A stretch of DNA of 10,282 nt from Pseudomonadota bacterium (GTDB taxonomy: Bacteria > Pseudomonadota > Gammaproteobacteria > Steroidobacterales > Woeseiaceae), in contig JAKSCZ010000225.1 in the NCBI GenBank assembly GCA_022360335.1, positions 1 through 10,282 of the forward strand, written 5' to 3'. The notes beneath the pieces are model-generated. The model searched no databases, was not told where the DNA came from, and worked only from the letters and a program-made list of their open reading frames with translations. Position numbers and translations under genes: made by a program. Positions 1 through 7,732 of this stretch are shown here, in pieces (positions within the stretch are counted from its first letter, which is position 1; the number at the start of each line of letters is the position of its first letter).

Positions 1-1227
1 ACCGACCTGCCGATTTTCTCGGCGCCCGGTTTCACGGACCAGGAGCAGATCAGCAACGAGTTGCGCTGGTCGGGATCCTTCTCCGAGAACTGGGGCGCGA
101 CCCTCGGCGTCTACGTCTTCGACCAGGACGTTACCTATCGCGAAGCACGGTATATCTGGTTCCCGCCGCCCATCGGGCCGGCGCCGCTCGGCATCAACGT
201 CCAGGCCGCGCTTGGCGGCGACATGGACGCGAAGAACACGGGGTTCTTCTGGAGCAACGATTTCCGTCTCGGCGACGCGTGGACGCTCACTGCCGGGCTG
301 CGCTACACGGATGAGGAGAAGACCGCGAGGATCATCGTCGGCGGCTGCACCGACAATACGAACTTCGATTGCCAGTTCGACGATCTGTCGGGCAGCTGGG
401 AAAACGTGACGCCCAAACTCGGCGCGCAATACCGGATCAATGACACCACGCAGGTGTACGGTTTCTGGAGCAAGGGATTCCGCTCGGGCGGCTTCAACTT
501 CCGCAATGCCCGCCCGAACATCATCCCGCCGGGCCCGACCAAGGAAGAGGAGAACAACACCTTCGAGGTCGGTCTGAAAACCGACTTCGCCGACGGCCGG
601 GTACGTCTGAACGTCGCCGCCTTCCACAACGAGATCGAGGACATGCAGCGGGAGATCAACGTACCCGACCCCCAGGTCGTCGTGTTCCAGGCGACGCTCA
701 ACGCCGGTGACGTGACGATCAGGGGTATCGAGGCGGACCTCGTCGCTCTGCTGCACGACAACTTCTCGGTCAGTCTCTCCTACGGCTGGCAGGACGGCGA
801 GTACGACGGCTTCGATCCGGCCGTGCCCGTCATCGAAGCGCTGCTGCGCCAGGCCGGCGCGCTGGGGCCCACGACCCCGCTGTTCGGCGCCGAACTGCCG
901 CGCCTCGCACCGAGCAACTACACGGTCGGCTTCTCGTGGGACATCCCGGTCGGTGCGAGCCTGATCAATGTCGCGGCGAGCCACAGTTACCGTGAGGAAC
1001 ACCCGTACGACGATGCCAACACGCAGCTGTTCTCCGACCAGAAGCGGACCAATGCCAGCGTCAACTGGTTCTCGGCGGACGAGCACTGGAACGTGTCGCT
1101 GTTCGGGCGCAATCTCGGCGACGAGGCCAACTGGGGCAACCTGACCTCGATCGCGGGACTCTGGACGGCCGGCCCGATGAAGAAGGGCCGGGAGGTCGGA
1201 CTCGAGATCAACTTCCGGTACGAATAA
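1..1227 (+). CDS. TonB-dependent outer-membrane receptor, C-terminal part (5' end outside window)
   Basis: The reading frame is open from the first base, so this is the last 408 residues of a longer protein; the plug domain and signal peptide lie upstream. The translation alternates short beta-strand-like stretches with polar loops, as in a TonB-dependent receptor barrel. Family-typical pieces include QISNELRW (fragment residues 16-23), GLRYTDEEKTA, YGFWSKGFRSGGFN, a strand ending in RGIEADL, RLAPSNYTVGFSW, and near the C-terminus FGRNLGD (about 368-374). Two cysteines eight residues apart (GCTDNTNFDC) probably form a disulfide in an external loop. Such receptors import siderophores, cobalamin, glycans or other ligands using TonB-ExbBD energy; nothing visible here identifies the ligand. 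The protein ends NFRYE, so the last residue is not the aromatic usually found at a barrel C-terminus. Its last 20 bp overlap the 3' end of the opposing acyltransferase gene. Confidence 0.93.
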   Translation, partial: TDLPIFSAPGFTDQEQISNELRWSGSFSENWGATLGVYVFDQDVTYREARYIWFPPPIGPAPLGINVQAALGGDMDAKNTGFFWSNDFRLGDAWTLTAGLRYTDEEKTARIIVGGCTDNTNFDCQFDDLSGSWENVTPKLGAQYRINDTTQVYGFWSKGFRSGGFNFRNARPNIIPPGPTKEEENNTFEVGLKTDFADGRVRLNVAAFHNEIEDMQREINVPDPQVVVFQATLNAGDVTIRGIEADLVALLHDNFSVSLSYGWQDGEYDGFDPAVPVIEALLRQAGALGPTTPLFGAELPRLAPSNYTVGFSWDIPVGASLINVAASHSYREEHPYDDANTQLFSDQKRTNASVNWFSADEHWNVSLFGRNLGDEANWGNLTSIAGLWTAGPMKKGREVGLEINFRYE

Positions 1228-1786
1228 CGGTCTGCGGAAAACCGATGGGGCTGGCCTTGCCGGGCCGGCGCCCGTCGACGTCCTCGTAGAACCTGCGAAT
1301 GACGGCGAGGTCGGCGTCCGGGTCGCCCGTCAGGTCGACGCGCGGTCCGATGCCGAGGCGCCGCTTGCCGAAATCGAGAAAGCCGAGATAGACCGGCACG
1401 CCGGCGCCGAGTGCGATGCGGTAGAAGCCGGTCTTCCAGCCGGCGGTCTTCTTGCGCGTGCCCTCCGGCGCCAGTCCGAAGTAGAAGCTGTCCTCTTCCT
1501 CGAACATCCGGACGGCCTGTTTGACGGCCGACCCGGCCCGGCGGCGGTCGAGTTCGATGCCGCCGAGCGCGCGCAGGACGTTGCCGAGCGGAAACCAGAA
1601 CAGGGAGTGCTTCGCGAAAAACCTGACGTCGACGTCGAAGGCGGTCTTGTAGACGAGTGCCCAGAATCCGTCCCAGTTGGATGTGTGCGGAGCCGCGATG
1701 AAAACGGCCTTGGGTACCGGCGGCGTGCCGCCGACGGCCGTCCATCCGCCGACCCGCAACAGCCATCTTGCGAAGCTACGCAGCAT
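1208..1786 (-). CDS. PlsC-type lysophospholipid (1-acylglycerol-3-phosphate) acyltransferase family protein
   Basis: A 192-residue protein with the two main acyltransferase motifs of the PlsC/LPLAT superfamily: HTSNWD (residues 34-39, the HX4D catalytic motif) and APEGTR (106-111, the glycerol-phosphate-binding EGTR block). Between them, FAKHSLFWFPLGNVLRALGG (57-76) matches the usual middle region. The family transfers acyl chains to lysophospholipids or related acceptors at the inner membrane. The length fits the short stand-alone bacterial subgroup rather than PlsC itself (about 245 residues), so the acceptor is uncertain. There is a short hydrophobic N-terminus but no clear long membrane span. 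The ATG at 1786 is the only sensible start before the divergent methyltransferase gene; its ribosome binding site is weak. The 3' end runs 20 bp into the receptor gene on the other strand. Confidence 0.88.
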   Translation of the reverse strand: MLRSFARWLLRVGGWTAVGGTPPVPKAVFIAAPHTSNWDGFWALVYKTAFDVDVRFFAKHSLFWFPLGNVLRALGGIELDRRRAGSAVKQAVRMFEEEDSFYFGLAPEGTRKKTAGWKTGFYRIALGAGVPVYLGFLDFGKRRLGIGPRVDLTGDPDADLAVIRRFYEDVDGRRPGKASPIGFPQTVIRTGS

Positions 1787-1817
1787 CTTTGCCGAACCGG
1801 GGCGTCATCGGATCCCG

Positions 1818-1825
1818 AGTATACT
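1818..1825. promoter_or_regulatory. Symmetric -10-like sequence shared by two divergent genes
   Basis: The 8-bp perfect palindrome AGTATACT sits in the 46-bp gap between the acyltransferase and methyltransferase starts. It reads TATACT on both strands, close to the sigma-70 -10 consensus. On the plus strand it would place transcription initiation at about 1832, almost exactly on the proposed ATG at 1833. On the minus strand it would start at about 1811, giving a leader of about 25 nt. I see no good -35 box at 16-18 bp on either strand, and no extended -10 TG. Symmetric -10 elements firing in both directions are a known feature of bacterial promoters; that this one works is inference. Confidence 0.4.
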
Positions 1826-1832
1826 GGTTTGC

Positions 1833-2549
1833 ATGAGAACGTCCGGATGGATGAAACGCCAGCCCTGGTTCTGGCCGGTCAAACTCTTCTTGAAGCGCGT
1901 CGGCGGCAGGGAACTGTGGCTGTCGCCCGAGGTCGAGTATGCGCTCGGGAAAAGCGACAGCTGGAAGTACATCCCGGGGTTTCTGGACGAGGGTTCCGTC
2001 GTGTATTCGCTCGGCGTCGGCGACCTGATCGATTTCGATCTCGACCTGATAGAACGGCACGGCGCCACGGTCCATGCATTCGATCCCACGCCGTTCGCCG
2101 GGGAGTGGGTGGCCGGGCAGGCGCTGCCCGGGCGCTTCGTCTTTCATCCCTGGGCGGCGTCGGCAGCGGACGGAACCCTGCGCCTCTACCGGCGCGTCAG
2201 CACGAAGGGCAAGCGCTCGCAGGTCATGTGGACCGCGGACCGCGACGCGGGCGATCCCGCCGATTTCATCGACGTGCCGGCCTATACGGTCGCTACGATG
2301 ATGGACAGGCTCGGCCACGACCGGGTCGACTTGCTGAAGCTCGACGTCGAGGGGGCGGAGTACGGCATCCTCGAGGGACTGGCGCACGGCGGCCGTTTGC
2401 CCAGACAGGTACTCGTCGAGTACCACCACCGCTTCCCCGGCATCGGCAAGCGGCGCACGGCCGAGAGCATCGCCGCGCTGCGCGGGCTGGGTTACCGGAT
2501 CTTCGCAATCTCCGAAACGGGCAGAGAGGTCGGCTTCGTCCTCGAGTGA
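1833..2549 (+). CDS. FkbM-family SAM-dependent methyltransferase
   Basis: A 238-residue protein resembling FkbM/Methyltransf_21 proteins. The SAM-binding region is VVYSLGVGDLIDFD (56-69), followed by the acidic strand-2 end HAFDPTP (81-87). The family signature DLLKLDVEGAEYGIL lies at 166-180 and a VLVEYHHRF strand at 193-201. FkbM proteins O-methylate sugars, polyketides and other small molecules; the substrate cannot be told here, and no glycan or secondary-metabolite cluster is in view. Two starts are possible: ATG 1833, with no Shine-Dalgarno sequence but close behind a -10-like TATACT, as in a leaderless message; or ATG 1851, giving 232 residues (MKRQPWFW). The open frame continues upstream to 1677, but that part lies across the divergent acyltransferase gene and is unlikely to be coding. 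It converges on ubiB with an 8-bp gap. Confidence 0.88.
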   Translation: MRTSGWMKRQPWFWPVKLFLKRVGGRELWLSPEVEYALGKSDSWKYIPGFLDEGSVVYSLGVGDLIDFDLDLIERHGATVHAFDPTPFAGEWVAGQALPGRFVFHPWAASAADGTLRLYRRVSTKGKRSQVMWTADRDAGDPADFIDVPAYTVATMMDRLGHDRVDLLKLDVEGAEYGILEGLAHGGRLPRQVLVEYHHRFPGIGKRRTAESIAALRGLGYRIFAISETGREVGFVLE

Positions 2550-2557
2550 GCCGTCCG

Positions 2558-4186
2558 TCAGGGGCGCGCGACCCAGGCGGCGAGCGCCCCGGCGCCGAGC
2601 AAGGTCCAGCCGAGCCACGGCAGCGAACCCAGCGTCACGACCAGCGCGCCGCCGACGACGCTCGTCGCCGACGCCGTCAGCCAGTAGCGCTGGCGGCGCT
2701 GTTCGCCGAGCTGCCGGCGGATGTCCTCGAGTTCCGGGGACTGAACGTTGAAACGGATGCGCCCTTCGGCGGCCTGCTCGCCGAGGTGATGCAGGATGGC
2801 CGGCAGTTCGCGCAGTGCGTCCCGGAGCTGCGGCAGGTTGTCGCGAACGTCCCGGAGCATCGCGCGGCCGCCGAGCTGTTCGTCCATCCAGCGCTTCAGC
2901 ACGGGATGGGCGGTCTTCCACAGATCGAGCTGCGGGTAGAGCTGGCGCCCGAGTCCCTCGATGTTGAACAGCGTCTTGTGCAGCAGGATCATCTGCGGCT
3001 GAATCTCGACGTCGAAACGCTGCGCGACGCGGAACAGCCTCACCAGCACCTGGGCGAACGGGATCTCGGCGAGCGGCTTGCTGAAGATCGGGTCGCAGAC
3101 GGTACGCACGGCGGACTCGAGCCGGTCGATGCGCGTGCCGGGCGGCACCCAGCCCGAATCGAGGTGCAGCTTCGCGATGCGGCGGTAGTCGCGGTCGAAG
3201 AACGCGAGGAAGTTCTCGGCGAGGTAACGCTGGTCTTCCGGGCTCAGCGTGCCGACGATGCCGAAGTCGACGGCCGCGTACTTCGGGCGTTCGGGATCCG
3301 TGTGGATGACGAAGATGTTGCCCGGGTGCATGTCCGCGTGGAAGAAGTTGTGGCGGAACACCTGGGTGAAGAAAATCTCGACGCCGTTCTCGGCGAGCAG
3401 CTGAATATTCGTCCCGGCTTCGCGCAGCGTGTCCATGTCGCCGATCGGCGTGCCGTAGATGCGTTCCTGGACGAGCACCTCGGGCCGGCAGTAGTCCCAG
3501 TAGACCTCGGGGACGTACAGCATGTCGGAGCCCTCGAAGTTGCGTTTCAGTTGCGCGGTGTTGGCGGCTTCGCGCATCAGGTCGAGTTCGTCGAGGATCG
3601 TGTGCTCGTATTCCTCGACGACTTCGAGCGGCTTCAGGCGCTTGCCGTGCTCCCAGTAGCGCTCGGCGAGACCGGCGAGCATGCGCAACACGGCGAGGTC
3701 GCGTTCGATCTGCTCTTCCACGCCGGGGCGCAGGACCTTGACGATGACCTCGATGCCCGCCTTCAGTTTCGCCGTGTGGACCTGGGCGATCGACGCGGCA
3801 GCGAGAGGTTCGTCGTCGAAACGCTCGAATACCGTGCCGACGGACTCGCCGTAGGCCGCTTCGACGATCCCGATCGCCTGTTCCGCCGGGAACGGCGGCA
3901 CGGCGTCCTGGAGTTTCGCGAGCTCGTCGGCGATGTCCGGCGGCAGGAGATCGCGCCGCGTCGAGATGGCCTGGCCGAACTTGACGAAGATCGGTCCGAG
4001 TTCCTCGAGCGCCAGCCGGATGCGCTCGCCGAGCGGCGCCGAGCCGTCGCGCCGGCGGGGCGCGAGGTAGAACAGGAAGCGCAGCGGGCGCCAGAGGTGC
4101 GTTTCCTTGATGATGTCGTCGAGCCCGAAGCGGACCAGCACGCGCTGGATCGCAAGCATGCGGAATATCGTCCGGCGGCGGGCCAC
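2558..4186 (-). CDS. ubiB: UbiB, atypical protein kinase/ATPase of ubiquinone biosynthesis
   Basis: A 542-residue protein (E. coli UbiB is 546) of the ABC1/ADCK/COQ8 family, which supports ubiquinone synthesis through ATPase activity linked to lipid-precursor handling at the inner membrane. Visible features are the family KxGQ motif as KFGQ (69-72) followed by STRRDLLPPDIADEL; the Ala-rich loop AAAS (129-132), which replaces a glycine-rich loop; a likely ATP-binding Lys150 (VIVK); the catalytic loop HADMHPGN (283-290); and the metal-binding DFG (307-309). Two hydrophobic spans (about 502-520 and 523-540) form the usual C-terminal membrane anchor. I chose the GTG start at 4186 because GAGGA lies 5 nt upstream and the N-terminus then aligns with E. 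coli UbiB. It begins 1 nt after the ubiJ stop. The alternative ATG at 4159 (533 residues) has a poor ribosome binding site. Confidence 0.95.
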   Translation of the reverse strand: MARRRTIFRMLAIQRVLVRFGLDDIIKETHLWRPLRFLFYLAPRRRDGSAPLGERIRLALEELGPIFVKFGQAISTRRDLLPPDIADELAKLQDAVPPFPAEQAIGIVEAAYGESVGTVFERFDDEPLAAASIAQVHTAKLKAGIEVIVKVLRPGVEEQIERDLAVLRMLAGLAERYWEHGKRLKPLEVVEEYEHTILDELDLMREAANTAQLKRNFEGSDMLYVPEVYWDYCRPEVLVQERIYGTPIGDMDTLREAGTNIQLLAENGVEIFFTQVFRHNFFHADMHPGNIFVIHTDPERPKYAAVDFGIVGTLSPEDQRYLAENFLAFFDRDYRRIAKLHLDSGWVPPGTRIDRLESAVRTVCDPIFSKPLAEIPFAQVLVRLFRVAQRFDVEIQPQMILLHKTLFNIEGLGRQLYPQLDLWKTAHPVLKRWMDEQLGGRAMLRDVRDNLPQLRDALRELPAILHHLGEQAAEGRIRFNVQSPELEDIRRQLGEQRRQRYWLTASATSVVGGALVVTLGSLPWLGWTLLGAGALAAWVARP

Positions 4187-4187
4187 G

Positions 4188-4793
4188 TCAGTCCTCGCCC
4201 CGCAGCCTGTCGATGCGCGCCTCGAGGCGCTCGACGTCGTCTCGGAGCGCGTCGACGTCGGCGGCGAAGCGGTCGGCCTCGTAGCGGCTCGGCGCGTCGC
4301 GACTCTCTTCCTGGAGGTATTCGCGGATATTGGCGCCCATCGTCGAGCGCGCCTCGCGTCCCCACTTGCCGATGCCGCGCACGACCTCGCCGACGCGGTG
4401 CGCGGCGGCGTCGCCGACGACGGTCGAGAGTTCCTCCTCGAAGTCCGGTTTCGCATAGGCGAGCAGGCGCTGGAATCGTTCCGCAGAGTGGGCGTCGCCG
4501 GTGATTTCCAGGTCGCCCTTGCGGACGGCATCGAGCCCGGCGTTACCGGCCAGACGGGCCAGCGTGACCAGCGAGCCGCTGATTGCCACGTCGGGTTCCC
4601 CGTCGTGATCGGCGGTCAGTTCGAGTTCGTCCCCGCGGATCAGGAACCACGCGGTCAGTGCCGTGTCGCGTACGCGAACCGCGACCACCGTGCCGTCGAG
4701 TTTCCCGCACAATTCTCTCGCCGGCGTCGTCTCCCGAATATTGCGATTGAGGACGCGGGCGATCGGGCGCAGAGCGGCTTCGAGTGGATTCAC
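4188..4793 (-). CDS. ubiJ: UbiJ, SCP2-domain accessory factor of ubiquinone biosynthesis
   Basis: A 201-residue protein, the same length as E. coli UbiJ, lying in the conserved ubiE-ubiJ-ubiB order. The N-terminal part (about 22-112) resembles the SCP2 sterol-carrier fold, with LDGTVVAVRVRDTALTAWFL, an ISGSLVTLARLA strand-helix and GDLEITGDAHSAERFQRLL. The C-terminal stretch (about 174-198, ending VERLEARIDRLRGED) is heptad-like and probably coiled coil. UbiJ binds isoprenoid quinone precursors and, with UbiK, helps assemble the soluble Ubi complex in E. coli. The start is GTG at 4793, 5 nt after the ubiE stop; no in-frame ATG gives a plausible N-terminus, and the residues that follow (NPLEAALRPIARVLNR) look native. 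The open frame continues upstream only inside ubiE, out of phase with it. Confidence 0.9.
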   Translation of the reverse strand: MNPLEAALRPIARVLNRNIRETTPARELCGKLDGTVVAVRVRDTALTAWFLIRGDELELTADHDGEPDVAISGSLVTLARLAGNAGLDAVRKGDLEITGDAHSAERFQRLLAYAKPDFEEELSTVVGDAAAHRVGEVVRGIGKWGREARSTMGANIREYLQEESRDAPSRYEADRFAADVDALRDDVERLEARIDRLRGED

Positions 4794-4798
4794 GATCG

Positions 4799-5554
4799 TC
4801 AGACCCTGTAGCCGATGTGCAGTGCGACGATTCCGGCGGCGAGATTGTGGTAGCGGCAGCGCTCGAAGCCGGCGTTTTCCATCATGTCCTTCAGGGTCTC
4901 CTGGTCCGGGTGCATGCGGATCGATTCGGCCAGGTAGCGGTAGCTGCCGGCGTCCTTCGCGACCAGCCTGCCGAGAGCCGGCAGTACCTTGAACGAATAC
5001 AGGTCGTAGGCGGGCTTGATCGCGCCGTTCGGCGACGAGAACTCGAGGATCATCGCCTTGCCGCCCGTTTTGAGGGTCCTGAAGATCGACGCGAGCGCGG
5101 CGTCCTTGTCCGTGACGTTGCGCAGGCCGAAGGCCATCGTGACGCAGTCGAAGGTCCCGTCCGCAAACGGCAGGGCCTGCGCGTCGACCCGGGCGATCGA
5201 GAGGTTTCCGGAGACGCCGGCGTCGATCAGCCGGCTGCGGCCCCGGCGCAGCATGGCGGCATTGATGTCGGCGAGGACGACGTGGCCGTCGGGGCCGGCT
5301 TTCCCGCACAGCGCGCGTGCCAGGTCACCGGTGCCCCCGGCGAGATCCAGTACGACGTTGCCCGGACGCACGCCGGCCCGGTCGATCGTGTAGCGCTTCC
5401 AGAGACGGTGCAGGCCTGCCGACATCAGGTCATTCATGATGTCGTAGCGATTGGCGACGGAGTCGAAGACGTCGCGCACGAGCCCCGCCTTGTCGTCGCT
5501 GGCGACGGTCCTGTAGCCGAAGTGCGTCGTGTTGTCGGGGTCCTGCTTGGCCAT
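4799..5554 (-). CDS. ubiE: UbiE, ubiquinone/menaquinone C-methyltransferase
   Basis: A 251-residue class I SAM methyltransferase, identical in length to E. coli UbiE. It C-methylates 2-methoxy-6-polyprenyl-1,4-benzoquinol in ubiquinone synthesis and demethylmenaquinol in bacteria that make menaquinone. The start HFGYRTV (11-17) is typical. The family signature YDIMNDLMSAGLHRLWK is at 37-53, SAM motif I VLDLAGGTG at 68-76, an acidic motif II around VVLADIN (92-98), and the second family signature AFGLRNVTD at 141-149. The C-terminus HIGYRV is also characteristic. It is the first gene of ubiE-ubiJ-ubiB. The preceding gap to hslU (119 bp) holds a 28-bp inverted repeat and a small hairpin immediately before the ATG, and no other ribosome binding site is obvious. 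Confidence 0.97.
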   Translation of the reverse strand: MAKQDPDNTTHFGYRTVASDDKAGLVRDVFDSVANRYDIMNDLMSAGLHRLWKRYTIDRAGVRPGNVVLDLAGGTGDLARALCGKAGPDGHVVLADINAAMLRRGRSRLIDAGVSGNLSIARVDAQALPFADGTFDCVTMAFGLRNVTDKDAALASIFRTLKTGGKAMILEFSSPNGAIKPAYDLYSFKVLPALGRLVAKDAGSYRYLAESIRMHPDQETLKDMMENAGFERCRYHNLAAGIVALHIGYRV

Positions 5555-5561
5555 GGTTATT

Positions 5562-5578
5562 CTCGCCCGGCAGGCGAG
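5562..5578 (-). promoter_or_regulatory. Small GC hairpin over the ubiE ribosome-binding region
   Basis: On the minus strand CTCGCC, a 5-nt loop and GGCGAG form a perfect 6-bp stem ending 7 nt before the ubiE ATG. The 3' arm contains the only purine-rich (GGCGAG) Shine-Dalgarno-like bases ahead of ubiE, so folding could limit initiation. The pairing is seen in the sequence; the regulatory effect is inference, and a 6-bp stem can arise by chance in GC-rich DNA. Confidence 0.35.
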
Positions 5579-5585
5579 GATACCC

Positions 5586-5673
5586 GAAATACGGTGTCAG
5601 TCACCCTATTTCCCCGGTGGCCTTCCGGATACTCGTATCTTCCGCAGGAAATAGGGTGACTGACACCGTATTT

Positions 5674-5674
<1 letters not shown>
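5586..5674. repeat. Inverted-repeat element A between hslU and ubiE (28-bp perfect arms)
   Basis: Arms at 5586-5613 and 5647-5674 are perfect reverse complements over 28 bp, separated by 33 bp. Each arm is itself an imperfect palindrome: AAATA pairs with TATTT, then a single C-C mismatch, then GGTG pairs with CACC around TCAGT. The 33-bp centre contains a further small palindrome, GATAC-TC-GTATC (5628-5639). The outer base of the right arm is the last base of the hslU TAG stop, and GTAG (5677-5674, minus strand) abuts the arm. The structure is that of a paired REP-like (BIME) or small non-autonomous element. No transposase is in the window. No U-rich tract follows the stem on the transcribed strand, so it is not a classical intrinsic terminator. 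Confidence 0.85.
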
Positions 5675-7014
<1,340 letters not shown>

Positions 7015-7026
7015 GGGTAATCCTGC

Positions 7027-7121
7027 GTAGGAGCGGCTGGTAGGAGCGGCTGGTAGGAGCGGCTTTAGCCGCGAACGGGTGAGGAATCGCGGCTAAGGCC
7101 GCTCCTACCAGCCCCTCCTAC
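7027..7121. repeat. REP-like inverted-repeat element B between hslV and hslU, with 13-bp tandem heads
   Basis: On the plus strand GTAGGAGCGGCTG occurs at 7027-7039 and 7040-7052, and a third head at 7053 continues into GTAGGAGCGGCTTTAGCCG and then CGA (to 7074). The opposing arm 7087-7121 is the reverse complement of 7040-7074 with two mismatches in 35 bp; it carries two heads 13 bp apart. Each core folds alone (CGGCT-TT-AGCCG on the left). The GTAG tetranucleotide before a palindrome is the hallmark of REP sequences recognised by REP-associated tyrosine transposases (RAYTs). GTAGGAGCGGCTTTAGCCG-type repeats are familiar from Pseudomonas and Xanthomonadales. The outermost minus-strand GTAG contains the hslV stop codon. 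The element fills nearly all of the 103-bp gap. Confidence 0.9.
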
Positions 7122-7648
7122 AGCTCCTCGATAGTGATGTGCCGGTTCGTGTACACACAGATGTCGCCGGCGATGCTCAGTGCCTGTTCGACGATCTCGC
7201 GCGCCTCGAGTTCGGTGTTCTTCAGGAGCGCCAGCGCGGCGGCCTGCGCGAACGGCCCGCCGGAGCCGATCGCCATGAGATCGTGCTCGGGTTCGATGAC
7301 GTCGCCGTTGCCCGAGACGATGAACGAGCCGTCCTTGTCGGCGACGCACAGCAGTGCTTCCAGGCGGCGCAGCCTGCGGTCGGTCCGCCAGTCCTTGGCG
7401 AGCTCGATGGCGGCGCGCGTCAGGTTGCCGTACTGCTCGAGCTTCGATTCGAACAGCTCGAACAGCGTGAAGGCGTCGGCCGTGCCGCCCGCGAAACCGG
7501 CGATGACGCGGCCGCCCGCCAGTGGACGCACCTTGCGCGCATTGCCTTTCATGACCGTATTGCCGAAGCTGACCTGGCCGTCGCCGGCGATGGCGACCTT
7601 GCCATTGCGGCGCACCGAGACGATGGTCGTCCCTCGAAATTGTTCCAT
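7118..7648 (-). CDS. hslV: HslV (ClpQ), threonine protease subunit of HslUV
   Basis: A 176-residue proteasome-beta-like peptidase. The chosen ATG (7648) gives MEQFRGTTIVSVRRNGKVAI, with AGGA 9 nt upstream. The open frame extends 49 codons further but passes through the inverted repeat and the end of xerC, so it is not used. The catalytic threonine is Thr7; the six residues MEQFRG would be removed to expose it, as in HslVs carrying a short propeptide (in E. coli only Met precedes it). Other family blocks are AGDGQVSFGNTVMKGNARKV (21-40), GFAGGTADAFTLFE (51-64), AKDWRTDRRLRRLEALL (84-100) and the GSGG loop (128-131). The protein ends TIEEL, slightly shorter than E. coli (IEELSYKA); its TAG stop is part of REP-like element B. 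It precedes hslU as usual. Confidence 0.97.
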   Translation of the reverse strand: MEQFRGTTIVSVRRNGKVAIAGDGQVSFGNTVMKGNARKVRPLAGGRVIAGFAGGTADAFTLFELFESKLEQYGNLTRAAIELAKDWRTDRRLRRLEALLCVADKDGSFIVSGNGDVIEPEHDLMAIGSGGPFAQAAALALLKNTELEAREIVEQALSIAGDICVYTNRHITIEEL

Positions 7649-7672
7649 GACGTCTGTTCCTGCAATTGTTCC

Positions 7673-7732
7673 CGTAGGAGGGCCTTCAGGCCCGAATTCG
7701 CGGCCGAATTCGGGCCTGAAGGCCCTCCTACG
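7673..7732. repeat. REP-like inverted-repeat element C between xerC and hslV (28-bp perfect arms, 4-nt loop)
   Basis: Arms 7673-7700 and 7705-7732 are perfect reverse complements over 28 bp with only CGGC between them. Reading inward from either end gives GTAGGAGGGCCTTCAGGCCC and then GAATTCG. Each arm contains its own palindrome (GGGCCT-TC-AGGCCC) behind a GTAG head. It shares the pattern GTAGGAG-stem-TTYA-stem-CGA with element B, but the stem bases are changed in a compensated way. The GTAG at 7731-7728 (minus strand) contains the xerC stop. A T-rich stretch (about 7736-7742) follows on the plus strand only, inside xerC, so it does not make a terminator for the minus-strand genes. Confidence 0.9.

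Noticed and set aside
1607..4504. Very long plus-strand open frame (965 codons) antisense to ubiB and across neighbouring genes
   Set aside because: It spans several well-identified genes on both strands, its translation is Arg/Ala/Gly/Glu-rich and low in recognisable motifs, and long antisense open frames are expected in DNA this GC-rich.
7027..7121. CRISPR-like array from the repeated GTAGGAGCGGCTG units
   Set aside because: The repeats are 13 bp, directly abutting without spacers, and belong to a larger inverted repeat, which fits a REP-like element.
7649..7727. Sigma-32 heat-shock promoter ahead of hslV, as known in E. coli
   Set aside because: The gap is almost entirely the palindromic element and I could not find a convincing heat-shock -35/-10 pair.
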